This document shows, in pieces, positions 34,502 through 43,519 of a stretch of DNA of 57,365 nucleotides. Made by a program: the position numbers and the translations under genes. The notes beneath the pieces were generated by a model, which was given only the letters and a program-made list of their open reading frames with translations, did not search any database and was not told the DNA's origin. Source of the stretch: an uncultured Acidobacteriia bacterium (GTDB lineage Bacteria; Acidobacteriota; Terriglobia; Bryobacterales; Bryobacteraceae); the NCBI GenBank assembly GCA_903929755.1, contig CAIYVZ010000040.1:1-57365 (forward strand). The letters are read 5' to 3'. Numbering within the stretch: the first letter of the stretch is position 1; each line of letters starts with the position of its first letter.

Positions 34502-37500
34502 ATGAATCGTTTTATCGCAGGGCTCCGAATTGCCCTGATCACTCTAATTTGTGCGTGCGCATTGTTTGCGCAACGCGATCTTTCAACCCTCGTCGGTACA
34601 GTCACTGACTCGTCCGGCGGTGTAATCGCCAATGCCAAGGTAACCGTAACGGAAACCGGCACTGGCCTCGTTTACGAACTCGTCACTGGCTCGGCCGGCG
34701 ACTTCATCCGTCCGGCCCTGAAGCCCTCCACCTACTCGGTGAGTGTCTCGGCTCCCGGCTTCAAGAAGGCGGAACAGAAAGACATCCTTCTGAAATCCGG
34801 CGAACGCACCGGTATGACGATTGCTCTCACCATCGGTGACATCGGCCAGACGGTCGAAGTCAGTGCCGCGGCCCCGCTGCTGCAGACGGAAAGCACCCAG
34901 GTCGGAGCCAACATCAACTCCAAGACCCTTTCCGACGCACCGCTCGGTGGTCAACGCAACTTTGCGTACCTCGCCCGTCTCTCGCCCGGCGTCCTGCCGG
35001 CAGAACCCGGCGCTCGCGATTCCGCCAACGGCGGTTTCTCGGCTGGCGGCGTTCGCTCGAACGGCCAGAACAACTTCCTGCTGAACGGTGTGGACAACAA
35101 TGTGAACACCATCGACTTCCTGAACCAGACCTCCTACTCGGTTGGTCCTTCTGTGGAAGCGATCGGCGAAATGACGATCATGACGAACGGCTTCAACGCC
35201 GAATACGGCCGCGCGGCCGGCGCCGTGATCAACGTGAACCTGAAGTCGGGCTCCAACCAGCTGCACGGCAGCCTGTTTGAAGTTTTGCAGAACAAGGAAC
35301 TCAACGCGAACAGCTGGACGAATAACCAGGCTGGCAAGCCCCGTGGTCCGTTCCGTCAGAACCAGTTCGGCGCCACCGCTGGTGGTCCCCTCAAGAAGAA
35401 CAAGCTCTTCATGTTCGGCGATTACCAGGGCACACGTATCGCCTCATCCGGCGGTATCCAGGGCCTCGGCTTCCTGAACTCCAACGCGACCATTCCCACG
35501 GCTGCCTTCAAGACCGGCGACTTCTCCAGCCTCCTCGGCGCGACTGCCACCGGCACCGATGCCAACAACGCTGCAATTCAGTTCATCAAGGGTCAGGTTT
35601 ATGATCCGAAGTCGACCGTCGGCACCGCTTCGGCACCGATTTCGCGCACGGCGTTCCCGGGCAACATCATCCCGTCCAGCCGCTTCGATCCCTCGTTTGG
35701 TAAACTGCTCCAGCTCTTCCCCAACACCAACCAGAACGTGATCAAGGGCAGCCAGCCGACCGGCGACTTCTTCTACAACACGGCCGGTTCGCAGGTTACG
35801 GATCAGGGCGACGGTCGCGTTGATTACCGCCTCTCCGATAAGGACAGCCTGTTCGGTTCCATCAGCTGGGGCAACACCAGCAAGACGCTGGTTGCTCCGT
35901 TCCCGGGCGCGCTTGACAACTCCGGCTTCTCCGGCGTTGGCGAACTCGATCTAAACCGCAACGCGCAGCTCAGCTACACCCGTGTTTGGACCCCGACCAT
36001 CGTTTCGGAAACCCGCGCCAGCTTCACGCGCCTGGTTACGTCGCGCGTTGGTGCCAACCCGGATACTGATCTGTACTCCGCCTTCGGTATGGGCGGTTAC
36101 AACCCCACCAAGAACTACACGGGCAACGGTGGCCTCCCCCTGATCAACGCCTCTGGCTACACCAGCTTCGGCGGCGCACAGTGGAGCCCGACGCTCGAAT
36201 ACAACAACGTTTGGGATTTCGTCCAGAACTTTGCAATCAGCAAGGGTACGCACGCCATCAAGATGGGCGCGGAATTCCGCGATGTGAAGTTCCCCTTCTT
36301 CCAGGTTCCTTCGCCGCACGGTGTGGTGAACTACAACGGGAACCAGACCGCGTTCCCGTCTGCCAAGGCTTCCTCGCTTGGACCGACGGTTGGCAACAGC
36401 ACCGGTGACGCGATCGCGTCCGCCCTGCTCGGCCAGATCGACAACTCGGAAATCTCCACCACCAACTTCATCTCTTCGCAGAAGGTTGCGTGGGCGGGTT
36501 ATTTCCAGGATGACTGGAAGGTCAACCGCAAGCTGACCCTGAACATTGGTGTTCGTTACGAACTGCTCTCGCCGATCAACGAGCGTTTTGCTCGCCAGGC
36601 GAACTTTGACCTGCAGACGCAGACCCTCTACATCCCCAAGGGCAAGCAGCAGGACGCCGTTCTGCCTCCGAACTTCGCCGCCTCGTTCCCGAACGTGAAA
36701 GTGGACCGCGGTTCGGTTTCCAGCTACCTCATTCCGTGGGATAAGTTCGACATCGGACCCCGTCTCGGTGCGGCCTACGCGGTGAACAGCAAGACTGTCA
36801 TCCGTGCCGGCTACGGCATCTTCTACGGTGGCGAAGAAAACCAGGGCGGCAGCCCGAACCGTGGTGAAGGTGTGCCCTTCAACCAGACGACCGCTATGGG
36901 TCGCGCCAACGGTATCTCTGGCTTCATCGGTATCTCTGACACCCTTTGCACCGGCTGCAACTTTATGCCCGGCGGTCTGACTGGTGGTTTCCCGGCGAAC
37001 CCGTTCGCCCTGAACGCCAACATCAGCTTCCGCGGTGTGCAGGCGAACTTCCGCAATCCGCTGGTTCATAAGTGGAACATGATGGTACAGCGCGAGCTGC
37101 CCCACGACATGGCCCTCGAAATCGGCTATGAAGGCAACCACCAGGCTCACCAGTTGATCCTCGGTAACACCGACACCTTCACCAACCTGGGTACGACCGA
37201 TTCGTCGATCAGCGCGAATACTCGTCGCTACATCAATGCCGCCTGCGCCACCTGCCAGTCAGTTGGTACGGGTCTCTCCATGACCGTTTCCAACGGTTTC
37301 GGCAACTATGCTGCCGGTTCGGCGAAGCTCGAAAAGCGCTTCAGCCGTGGTCTGCAGTTCCTGGCGGCTTACACCTGGAGCCACGCTCTGGCCAACGCCG
37401 GTACCTCGCTTTCGGGTTCCAGCAACATCGGCTTCCCTGACCCGAGCAACTGGGCTTCCGGTTACTCCTCCGCTTCGTGGGACATCCGCCACAGCATGAC

Positions 37501-38053
37501 GACGTCGTTTAACTACGACGTGCCGTTTGGCAAGGGTAAGATGTTCGGCGGCAACATGAACAAGGTCGCCGACGTCGTCGTCGGCAACTGGCATGTTAAT
37601 GGCATCCTCTCGCTGCGCACCGGTGTTGCTTACGGTCTGACGGGCACCTGCCAGGGTGTCTGGGGCCGTTGCGAACCCGATGTTGTTTCGGGCATCAGCC
37701 CCAACCAGGCTCCTGCTTCCGGTCGCACGCCGGATCAGTGGTTCGACATCTCCTCCTTCAAGATTGCTGCGCCCCTGACGGGTGGCAACCTTGGTCTGCA
37801 GGCGATGACGGGTCCGCCCACCCGGACTCTGGACTTCTCGCTGTTCAAGGATTTCAACATCACTGAACGCTTCAAGTTCCAGTTCCGCAGCGAAGCCCTG
37901 AACTTCACCAACAGCAACCAGTTCAGCATTCCGACCAGCCAGAACGTGGCGGACGCGAAAGCGTTCGGCGGCAATGGCAACTTCGGCAAGATCGTTTCAA
38001 CCATCGCCGGAACCGAACGTCGCGTTCAGTTCTCGGTTCGGTTGTCTTTCTAA
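34502..38053 (+). CDS. TonB-dependent receptor, Oar-like, with carboxypeptidase-regulatory domain
   Basis: 1183 residues with a signal peptide (LRIALITLICACALFAQ). An N-terminal CarboxypepD-regulatory/SusD-like strand domain is at about 27-110 (GTVTDSSGGVIANAKVTVTE). A plug domain follows (GVRSNGQNNFLLNGVDNN, SVEAIGEMTIMTNGFNAEYG), then a long beta-barrel rich in Asn/Gly/Ser and aromatic residues ending in the outer-membrane signal RVQFSVRLSF. Large paralogous families of these receptors are characteristic of Acidobacteriota and import oligomers. It is monocistronic, with its own leader and terminator. The substrate cannot be read from the sequence. Confidence 0.95.
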   Translation: MNRFIAGLRIALITLICACALFAQRDLSTLVGTVTDSSGGVIANAKVTVTETGTGLVYELVTGSAGDFIRPALKPSTYSVSVSAPGFKKAEQKDILLKSGERTGMTIALTIGDIGQTVEVSAAAPLLQTESTQVGANINSKTLSDAPLGGQRNFAYLARLSPGVLPAEPGARDSANGGFSAGGVRSNGQNNFLLNGVDNNVNTIDFLNQTSYSVGPSVEAIGEMTIMTNGFNAEYGRAAGAVINVNLKSGSNQLHGSLFEVLQNKELNANSWTNNQAGKPRGPFRQNQFGATAGGPLKKNKLFMFGDYQGTRIASSGGIQGLGFLNSNATIPTAAFKTGDFSSLLGATATGTDANNAAIQFIKGQVYDPKSTVGTASAPISRTAFPGNIIPSSRFDPSFGKLLQLFPNTNQNVIKGSQPTGDFFYNTAGSQVTDQGDGRVDYRLSDKDSLFGSISWGNTSKTLVAPFPGALDNSGFSGVGELDLNRNAQLSYTRVWTPTIVSETRASFTRLVTSRVGANPDTDLYSAFGMGGYNPTKNYTGNGGLPLINASGYTSFGGAQWSPTLEYNNVWDFVQNFAISKGTHAIKMGAEFRDVKFPFFQVPSPHGVVNYNGNQTAFPSAKASSLGPTVGNSTGDAIASALLGQIDNSEISTTNFISSQKVAWAGYFQDDWKVNRKLTLNIGVRYELLSPINERFARQANFDLQTQTLYIPKGKQQDAVLPPNFAASFPNVKVDRGSVSSYLIPWDKFDIGPRLGAAYAVNSKTVIRAGYGIFYGGEENQGGSPNRGEGVPFNQTTAMGRANGISGFIGISDTLCTGCNFMPGGLTGGFPANPFALNANISFRGVQANFRNPLVHKWNMMVQRELPHDMALEIGYEGNHQAHQLILGNTDTFTNLGTTDSSISANTRRYINAACATCQSVGTGLSMTVSNGFGNYAAGSAKLEKRFSRGLQFLAAYTWSHALANAGTSLSGSSNIGFPDPSNWASGYSSASWDIRHSMTTSFNYDVPFGKGKMFGGNMNKVADVVVGNWHVNGILSLRTGVAYGLTGTCQGVWGRCEPDVVSGISPNQAPASGRTPDQWFDISSFKIAAPLTGGNLGLQAMTGPPTRTLDFSLFKDFNITERFKFQFRSEALNFTNSNQFSIPTSQNVADAKAFGGNGNFGKIVSTIAGTERRVQFSVRLSF

Positions 38054-38075
38054 GCGAACTGTACAAACCAAAAAG

Positions 38076-38111
38076 AAAGGGCGGACCGCTTCGGCGGACC
38101 GCCCTTTTTTT
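38076..38111 (+). terminator. Rho-independent terminator after the TonB receptor
   Basis: The stem AAAGGGCGG/CCGCCCTTT is continued by ACCGC/GCGGA (one mismatch) around a TTCG tetraloop, followed by a run of T. It lies 23 bases after the receptor stop. Because the stem is flanked by A on the left, it may also stop the convergent TPR transcript. Confidence 0.9.
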
Positions 38112-38122
38112 ATGTGGGCGGC

Positions 38123-39127
38123 CTAGTTTTTTGCGGCGCGGGCAGCTTGTTCCAGGGCTGCGTGTTTGGTGCGTTCGGCCAGGGCGGCTTCGGGTTTGCC
38201 GAGGCGATCGTAAACGCGGGATAAGCGATAGTGGGTGGCGGCGTCATTGGGATCCAGCGAGGAGGCTCTCTCGAACTCCGACGCTGCTTCCGCAAACTGC
38301 CGCAGCCGGTCGAGTACGCTGCCCAACTCGAAGTGCACTGCCGCATCCTGGTCATTGATGGCGGCGGCTTTTCGTAAGAGAATCATGGCGGTCTCCGGCT
38401 CCACCGACTGTGCGTTTAGCGCTTTGGCATGCAGGTAGTACCCGGCGAAGGCATCCGGGTTGGCCTTCTGGAAGGCCAGAAAGTGCTTCGTGATTTCGGG
38501 AAGACGGGCAGGGACCTGGTCCAGAAACTTGCCCAGAAAAAGATAGGGTTGCGGGATTTCAGGAGCGAGCGCGATCGTCTTCAGGAATGCTGCTGCCGCG
38601 TCATCAAACCGACGCAGACCGTAGCAGGCTACTCCGAGGGCGAGTTGCAGTTGGGCGCTGGCGGGAATTGCTTTGCTGGCCGAGGTCAGAATTGGAATCG
38701 TCTCGGAGAACTTCCCCTGCTGCAGCAGCGGCTGGGCGGCTTCGAAGTAGAGCGTCTCGGCTCGCTCGCGGGCTGCGGTGTCGTTTGGTACCAGCCGGGC
38801 GTAACGGGCCTGCACTTCGGCAGCGCGGAAGGTCTGGCCCGCCTCGTTGTAAAAGATCACCAGACTGGTGAGGACTACGGTGTCTTTTGCGCCCAGTTGT
38901 TCAGCCTTTGCAGCCGCTTCGTTGGCGAGGGCGAACTCGTTGAGCTTACGGTAAGTCTGGGCGAGGGCGATCCAAACCCGGCCGTTGCCTGGTGCCAGCT
39001 TTGAGGCCGCTGCCAGTTCAGTTTGCGCGGTTTTCAGGTCGTTTCGCTGCAGTGCGATCAGGCCTGCCCGAAAGGAATCTTCGAAGGTGGCGGCAGCGGC
39101 AAACAAAAAGAGAGGAGCCAGAATCAC
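38123..39127 (-). CDS. Exported TPR protein
   Basis: 334 residues with a short signal (MILAPLFLFAAAA). The remainder is a series of TPR helices: AGLIALQRNDLKTAQTELAAAS, RVWIALAQTYRKLNEFALANEA, LQLALGVACYGLRRFDDAAAAF, VHFELGSVLDRLRQFAEAASEF and ATHYRLSRVYDRLGKPEAAL. TPRs mediate protein-protein contacts. It is last in the minus-strand operon that starts at 43382 and follows the CRTAC1 gene by 17 bases. Its partner is presumably the CRTAC1 protein (inference from this recurring gene order). Confidence 0.85.
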   Translation of the reverse strand: MILAPLFLFAAAATFEDSFRAGLIALQRNDLKTAQTELAAASKLAPGNGRVWIALAQTYRKLNEFALANEAAAKAEQLGAKDTVVLTSLVIFYNEAGQTFRAAEVQARYARLVPNDTAARERAETLYFEAAQPLLQQGKFSETIPILTSASKAIPASAQLQLALGVACYGLRRFDDAAAAFLKTIALAPEIPQPYLFLGKFLDQVPARLPEITKHFLAFQKANPDAFAGYYLHAKALNAQSVEPETAMILLRKAAAINDQDAAVHFELGSVLDRLRQFAEAASEFERASSLDPNDAATHYRLSRVYDRLGKPEAALAERTKHAALEQAARAAKN

Positions 39128-39144
39128 TTAGTCTTACTGTACCC

Positions 39145-40764
39145 TCATTGCTCGCGAATGGGGGTAACCCGATCCGCCTCTAAGCCTCGCACCACCTGCT
39201 TTGCGCCGCCTGGCCAGGTGATCTCCACCCGATCTACGGCAGTGCTGGAACCCAGGCCGAAATGCAGCCGGAAATCGCTCTGGGAGAGATACCCGCCGCC
39301 GCTTCGGACTTCGGCTGTCTGCACCAGCGTGCCTGCCGTTACTCTTACTCGTGCCCCAATGGCACTGCGGTTTGCCTTCACGCCAGTCAGCTTCAGGGTG
39401 ATCCAGTGTCCCGAGGGTTTCGCAGTCTGGCGGAGCAGGGACGGGGGCTCGCCCTGGTTGTTGACGAGAATTTCCTCGGTGCCATCGTCATCGATATCAG
39501 CTATGGCAAGGCCCCGCGAAGAATGCCGCGTCGTGATCCCGGGGCCAGCCTTCTCGGAGATGTCCACGAAGTGGCCCTTGTTGTTGCGGTACAGGATTGC
39601 TCGCTCGCGATAATGCACGTCGATATTCAGTTTGTCGACCTCGGGGAACGCATGGCCGTTCACCAGCAGCAGATCCGGCCAGCCATCGTTATCGAAATCG
39701 AGGAACCCGCAGCCCCAGCCAACGAAGCGGGTGTTCTGGCCGAGGCCTGCCTCGATGGAGGCGTCTTCAAATTCCCCTTTGCCCCGGTTCCGATACATGG
39801 TCTCCAGCTCATCAGAGAAGTTGGTCCGAAAGATAGAAGGGCGGCCTTCATGGAGGTAGTCGGCTGCGGCCACGCCCATGCCGGAGAGGGCCTTCCCGCT
39901 CTCATCGAGAGCTGCGCCGCGCAGAAGGGCTTCTTCTGAGAAAGTCCCGTCGCCCTGGTTGATGTAGAGGATCGACGGAGTCTGGTCGCAGGCCACGTAA
40001 ATATCGGTGAGGCCGTCGCCGTCAAAATCAGCCGTCAGGACTCCGAGCGCGTAGTTGCCGTTGGGCTTTGAGATCCCGCTGGCGTCGGATACATCGCGGA
40101 AAGTGCCGCCCTGATTGTGATAGAGCAGGTTCCGGTCGAAAGGCAGGCCGCGCGGGCCGCAGTTGACGGCGATGCCGCGATAGAAGCAGTATGGATTCGC
40201 GCCGGGTTGGGGCGTGGAATCAAAATCGAACTTCAGATAGTTCGCCACAAACAGGTCGAGCTTGCCGTCGTTGTCGTAATCGAGGAAGGCGCAGCCGGTG
40301 TTGTAGCGGGTACGGGCCTGGGTGAGGCCCAGATTCCCGGCCACGTCCTCAAAGTGTTTGCCACCCACGTTGCGATAGAGGGAGTTCTGGCCCCAGTAGG
40401 TGACGAAGAGGTCCGTGTAACCGTCGTTGTCATAGTCACCCGCGCAAACACCCTGGGCCCAGCCCTGGCGCGTGAGGCCGAGTTCTGCGGTGGTCTCACG
40501 GAATTTGCCTCGGCCTTCGTTGTGATACATCCGGCTGGGCGAACCGGGGCCGGAGGCTACGAAGGCATCGGGTTTACCGTCGTTATCGTAATCGATGAGG
40601 GCGACGCCACTGCCGGTGGTTTCGAGGATGAACTGTTTGCTGGTGGTTCCGCCGTTGGGTACTACCTGAGTGATGCCGGCTTCGCGGGCCATGTCCCGAA
40701 ACTGAGGCAACGGGTTCTGCGCGATGCACTGGCTGGCGCAGAGGATGGCGCACCAGCGTTTCAC
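39145..40764 (-). CDS. CRTAC1-like VCBS/UnbV repeat protein
   Basis: 539 residues with a signal region (MKRWCAILCASQCIAQ). Repeated calcium-binding FG-GAP/VCBS motifs are seen: DYDNDGKPDAF, DYDNDGYTDLF, DYDNDGKLDLF, DFDGDGLTDIY, DFDNDGWPDLL and DIDDDGTEEIL. They build a beta-propeller. The C-terminus is an ASPIC/UnbV domain (IGARVRVTAGTLVQTAEVRSGGGYLSQSD is split here by its GGGY loop) ending in FGLG...VEITWPGG. Homologues are secreted and common in Acidobacteriota; function is not established. It starts within the upstream TPR gene's stop (four-base overlap), so the pair is translationally coupled. Confidence 0.93.
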   Translation of the reverse strand: MKRWCAILCASQCIAQNPLPQFRDMAREAGITQVVPNGGTTSKQFILETTGSGVALIDYDNDGKPDAFVASGPGSPSRMYHNEGRGKFRETTAELGLTRQGWAQGVCAGDYDNDGYTDLFVTYWGQNSLYRNVGGKHFEDVAGNLGLTQARTRYNTGCAFLDYDNDGKLDLFVANYLKFDFDSTPQPGANPYCFYRGIAVNCGPRGLPFDRNLLYHNQGGTFRDVSDASGISKPNGNYALGVLTADFDGDGLTDIYVACDQTPSILYINQGDGTFSEEALLRGAALDESGKALSGMGVAAADYLHEGRPSIFRTNFSDELETMYRNRGKGEFEDASIEAGLGQNTRFVGWGCGFLDFDNDGWPDLLLVNGHAFPEVDKLNIDVHYRERAILYRNNKGHFVDISEKAGPGITTRHSSRGLAIADIDDDGTEEILVNNQGEPPSLLRQTAKPSGHWITLKLTGVKANRSAIGARVRVTAGTLVQTAEVRSGGGYLSQSDFRLHFGLGSSTAVDRVEITWPGGAKQVVRGLEADRVTPIREQ

Positions 40765-41750
40765 TGCGGGGGCTTCTCGCCGAGGCGCTTCAGGAAGTTG
40801 GTAAATTCGCCCTCCGGAGGCTTCTGGAGCTTGTCGAGGTCCGTTTTCGCCTGCTGCGCTTCCGCAGTCCGCCCGGCGTTGCGGTAGGCCAGCATGAGGG
40901 CGTAGCGTGCGGCTTCACTGCGGGGCTGGAGTTTTACTGCTTTTTCCAGGAGAGCGACGGCTTCCGGATACCGTTTTGCCTCAGACCGGAGCTTCGCCAC
41001 AGCGATCAGGGCCTCCGGGAAATCGGGGCGCAACTGGGCGGCTCGCTCATATCGGGCGGCGGACTCGGCCTTCTTTCCCTGCGTGGCGAAAATCTGCGCC
41101 ACCTGATATTCGGCCACGGCATCCGACGGGTTGAGCGCGAGTTCCGCGTCAAACTCCTTCCGGGCTTCATCGAGGGCGGCGGGATTGTGCGATTGCTGCA
41201 GCAGGGCCCGGCCCAGGCGGTAATGCAGATTGATGGCGCGAGGGTTCTTGGCCGTAGCCTTGCGGAACTCGGCAATCGCCTCGGTCATTCGGCCCTGGGT
41301 TTCGAAAACCTCGGCGGAGAGTTGATCGGTTCGGTAGGACGAAGGTGCTGCCTGGTACATGCGGTAAATCGCGTCGTTCCATGCCTTCATGTGATAGTTG
41401 GCAGAGACGTACAGGACATCGGGATCTGACGGGAACTCCTGCTCCAGCTTTGCAATGACCGGGCCAGCCTGGGTGAATTGCTTCGCTGCGATGTGGCATT
41501 GCGCCAGGGCCAGGGCGGTGAGACGGCGGAGCACAGGGTCGGAGCCCGAAGCCTGGCGCGCCAAATCCGGCGCGACTGCTTCACATTCGCCCGTGGCAGC
41601 TCTCACTATGGAGAGAAAGGCCTTCGCTCGTGCGTCGGAGGCCGGGGCCTGGTCTAGAAGGTTCCGGGCCGTCTTATAATCACCCCGCTGAAAGGCCTCG
41701 ATACCGGAACCAGCCTGGGCGAGCAGGACTACCAGGAAAGCCAGAGTCAT
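40761..41750 (-). CDS. Exported TPR protein coupled to CRTAC1
   Basis: 329 residues, signal peptide MTLAFLVVLLAQAG, then TPR-type helices throughout (GIEAFQRGDYKTARNLLDQA, INLHYRLGRALLQQSHNPAAL, AEYQVAQIFATQGKKAESA, PEALIAVAKLRSEAKRYPEAV). The last four bases overlap the CRTAC1 start as ATGA. One base separates its ATG from the stop of the small secreted protein gene upstream. It resembles the other TPR gene flanking CRTAC1 in size and arrangement, but the repeats are not close copies. Confidence 0.86.
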   Translation of the reverse strand: MTLAFLVVLLAQAGSGIEAFQRGDYKTARNLLDQAPASDARAKAFLSIVRAATGECEAVAPDLARQASGSDPVLRRLTALALAQCHIAAKQFTQAGPVIAKLEQEFPSDPDVLYVSANYHMKAWNDAIYRMYQAAPSSYRTDQLSAEVFETQGRMTEAIAEFRKATAKNPRAINLHYRLGRALLQQSHNPAALDEARKEFDAELALNPSDAVAEYQVAQIFATQGKKAESAARYERAAQLRPDFPEALIAVAKLRSEAKRYPEAVALLEKAVKLQPRSEAARYALMLAYRNAGRTAEAQQAKTDLDKLQKPPEGEFTNFLKRLGEKPPQ

Positions 41751-41751
41751 G

Positions 41752-41994
41752 CTAATGGCCCGCGTCGTCGGTCATGAGGCCAAGGTTCGCGTAGCGTCCG
41801 CGGTCCGCGGCGTCGAAATAGCGAAAGCTCAGTACCGGAGGTGCCCCCGGGGCTGCCAGAACGGGCGACTGCAGGCGTTCTGACGGCGTCTCGGCGAGCC
41901 CGACAATACGACCGGATGCCACAAAGGACACCAAAGCGCTATCGCTCGCCGTCTCGGCCGCCATCATCAGCAGCGCCACCAGCCAGATTGCCAT
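41752..41994 (-). CDS. Small exported protein of unknown function
   Basis: 80 residues from the ATG at 41994. The first 15 residues (MAIWLVALLMMAAET) are a good signal peptide. The mature part is short, with a PGAPPVLSFRYFDAADRGRYANLG stretch broken only by ordinary residues and no Cys. It sits with almost no spacing between the Gfo/Idh gene (six bases) and the TPR gene (one base), which argues that it is a real operon member. No family is recognised. Confidence 0.6.
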   Translation of the reverse strand: MAIWLVALLMMAAETASDSALVSFVASGRIVGLAETPSERLQSPVLAAPGAPPVLSFRYFDAADRGRYANLGLMTDDAGH

Positions 41995-41999
41995 CACGC

Positions 42000-43382
42000 T
42001 CAAGCCTTCGGGGCCTTTTGCATGGCTTCCAGTTCCGACCACAGAACCTTACGGTCTTCCTCGACCGCCTTGTTGGTCAGCATCACGGTAGCGGAGTCAT
42101 TCAGGCCCACATCAATATTCGCTCGCGGACGTCCGCCTTTCTTGCAATCTTCGAGGAAACTGCGCAGCTCGTTATCTACGGGATTCTGGCTTTCTTCCGG
42201 AATCATGACACCCTTGGAATAAAGCCACTGCCGGGCGTACTTCATTTCTTTGTCGGCAAAGCCTTCGCTGCCGCTGACCTTGTGGCGATCGAGCAGGATT
42301 GGCACGCCCTTTTGCGCCGCGCCGGAGACCATGGTGGCACCTGCCGTATAGGCCTTCTTTTCGCCCGCCTTCGTCACCGTGGGGGGCGGGGAGGGTTCCC
42401 GGTACCACATGGCGAGCACAGGCTGGGTATCGTCACCGACCGTGATTTCCACCGAGCCCTCGGTACCCATAATCTTCTCGGCGAACTCGCTCCGGGTGCC
42501 GCCAAACATGGAGAGATGCGTGGTGGTGCACAGATAGGTGGCCACCAGCTTCTGCTTTTTCGGGTACTTGTAGACCATCTGCAGGTTGTCGGGGATATCT
42601 CGGCCGTCGAACATATAGTCGTGGCCGCCCACGCCGACAATTGATTCCGGCGGCGCGCCGAACATCCACTCCGCCACGTCCACCTGGTGCGAGGCCAGTT
42701 CAGCCGCCAGACCGCCTGAATACTGCTTGTAAAGCCGCCAGTTGGCCATCATCTGGTCTGACATGTTTGGCATAGGCTTCATCTTCCAGCCTGGATTGCG
42801 GTGCCACTGGGCGTACATATTGGTAACGTTGCCCAAAATGCCTTTGTCCACCATGGCCTTCACGGTCTGGTAGAACTCGGAATACCGGCGCTGCAGGCCT
42901 ACCTGCAACACCTGCTTCGGTCTCTGGGCGACGATTGCGCGCAATTCTGCCATTTCCTGAGGCTTAAACACCAGACTCTTTTCGCAGAACACGTGCTTTC
43001 CGGCCAGCAGGGCATCCCTGGTGACCTGGAAGTGGAGGAACAGCGGAACGGCGATCATGACGGCGTCCACATCGTTGCGGCCGAGGAGTTCGCGGTAGTC
43101 TCGATACTTTGAGGGGTTCGTGCCGATGGTCTGCGCGGAGCGGTCCAGGTGTTCCTGGCTGATATCGGAGAGAGCCAGGCAGCGTCCGTTGTCTATCGAC
43201 TTCAGGTGCTTTAGCAGGTAGTCACCGCGACTACCTGTCCCGATGAAGCCAAACTTCATCTGGTCCGGTGCCGCTTTCACAATGGCTGGTGCTGCCAAGC
43301 CTGCGACGCCCGCCACGCCGGCCATCTGAACCAGGCTCCTGCGCGACACGCCACGCGTGTTCATCCCGTTATCCTGTTCCAT
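42000..43382 (-). CDS. Gfo/Idh/MocA oxidoreductase with Tat signal
   Basis: 460 residues. The start at 43382 has GGAG at good spacing; the frame is open to 43412. The N-terminus carries a twin-arginine signal (GVSRRSLVQMAGVAGVAG). A Rossmann fold follows (KFGFIGTGSRGDYLLKHL), then AVPLFLHFQVTRDALLAGKH, VFCEKSLVFKP and the conserved EXXXHQVDVAEW region (ELASHQVDVAEWMFG). These NAD(P)-dependent enzymes act on sugars and polyols; exported versions with bound cofactor are common in this phylum. It leads the five-gene operon that ends at 38123 and diverges from the PP2C gene. Confidence 0.92.
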   Translation of the reverse strand: MEQDNGMNTRGVSRRSLVQMAGVAGVAGLAAPAIVKAAPDQMKFGFIGTGSRGDYLLKHLKSIDNGRCLALSDISQEHLDRSAQTIGTNPSKYRDYRELLGRNDVDAVMIAVPLFLHFQVTRDALLAGKHVFCEKSLVFKPQEMAELRAIVAQRPKQVLQVGLQRRYSEFYQTVKAMVDKGILGNVTNMYAQWHRNPGWKMKPMPNMSDQMMANWRLYKQYSGGLAAELASHQVDVAEWMFGAPPESIVGVGGHDYMFDGRDIPDNLQMVYKYPKKQKLVATYLCTTTHLSMFGGTRSEFAEKIMGTEGSVEITVGDDTQPVLAMWYREPSPPPTVTKAGEKKAYTAGATMVSGAAQKGVPILLDRHKVSGSEGFADKEMKYARQWLYSKGVMIPEESQNPVDNELRSFLEDCKKGGRPRANIDVGLNDSATVMLTNKAVEEDRKVLWSELEAMQKAPKA

Positions 43383-43519
43383 TTTAATCTCCGCTCCTGT
43401 CTTAATTTGCAAGTCTATAACAGTGGGGCAAGCGGTACCAGTGCCCCTCTGGCCGCGTTTTTTGTATCCTTGCGAGGCGCAGTGAAACCAATTGTTCTAT
43501 AGTGAGACATTGCGCATAA

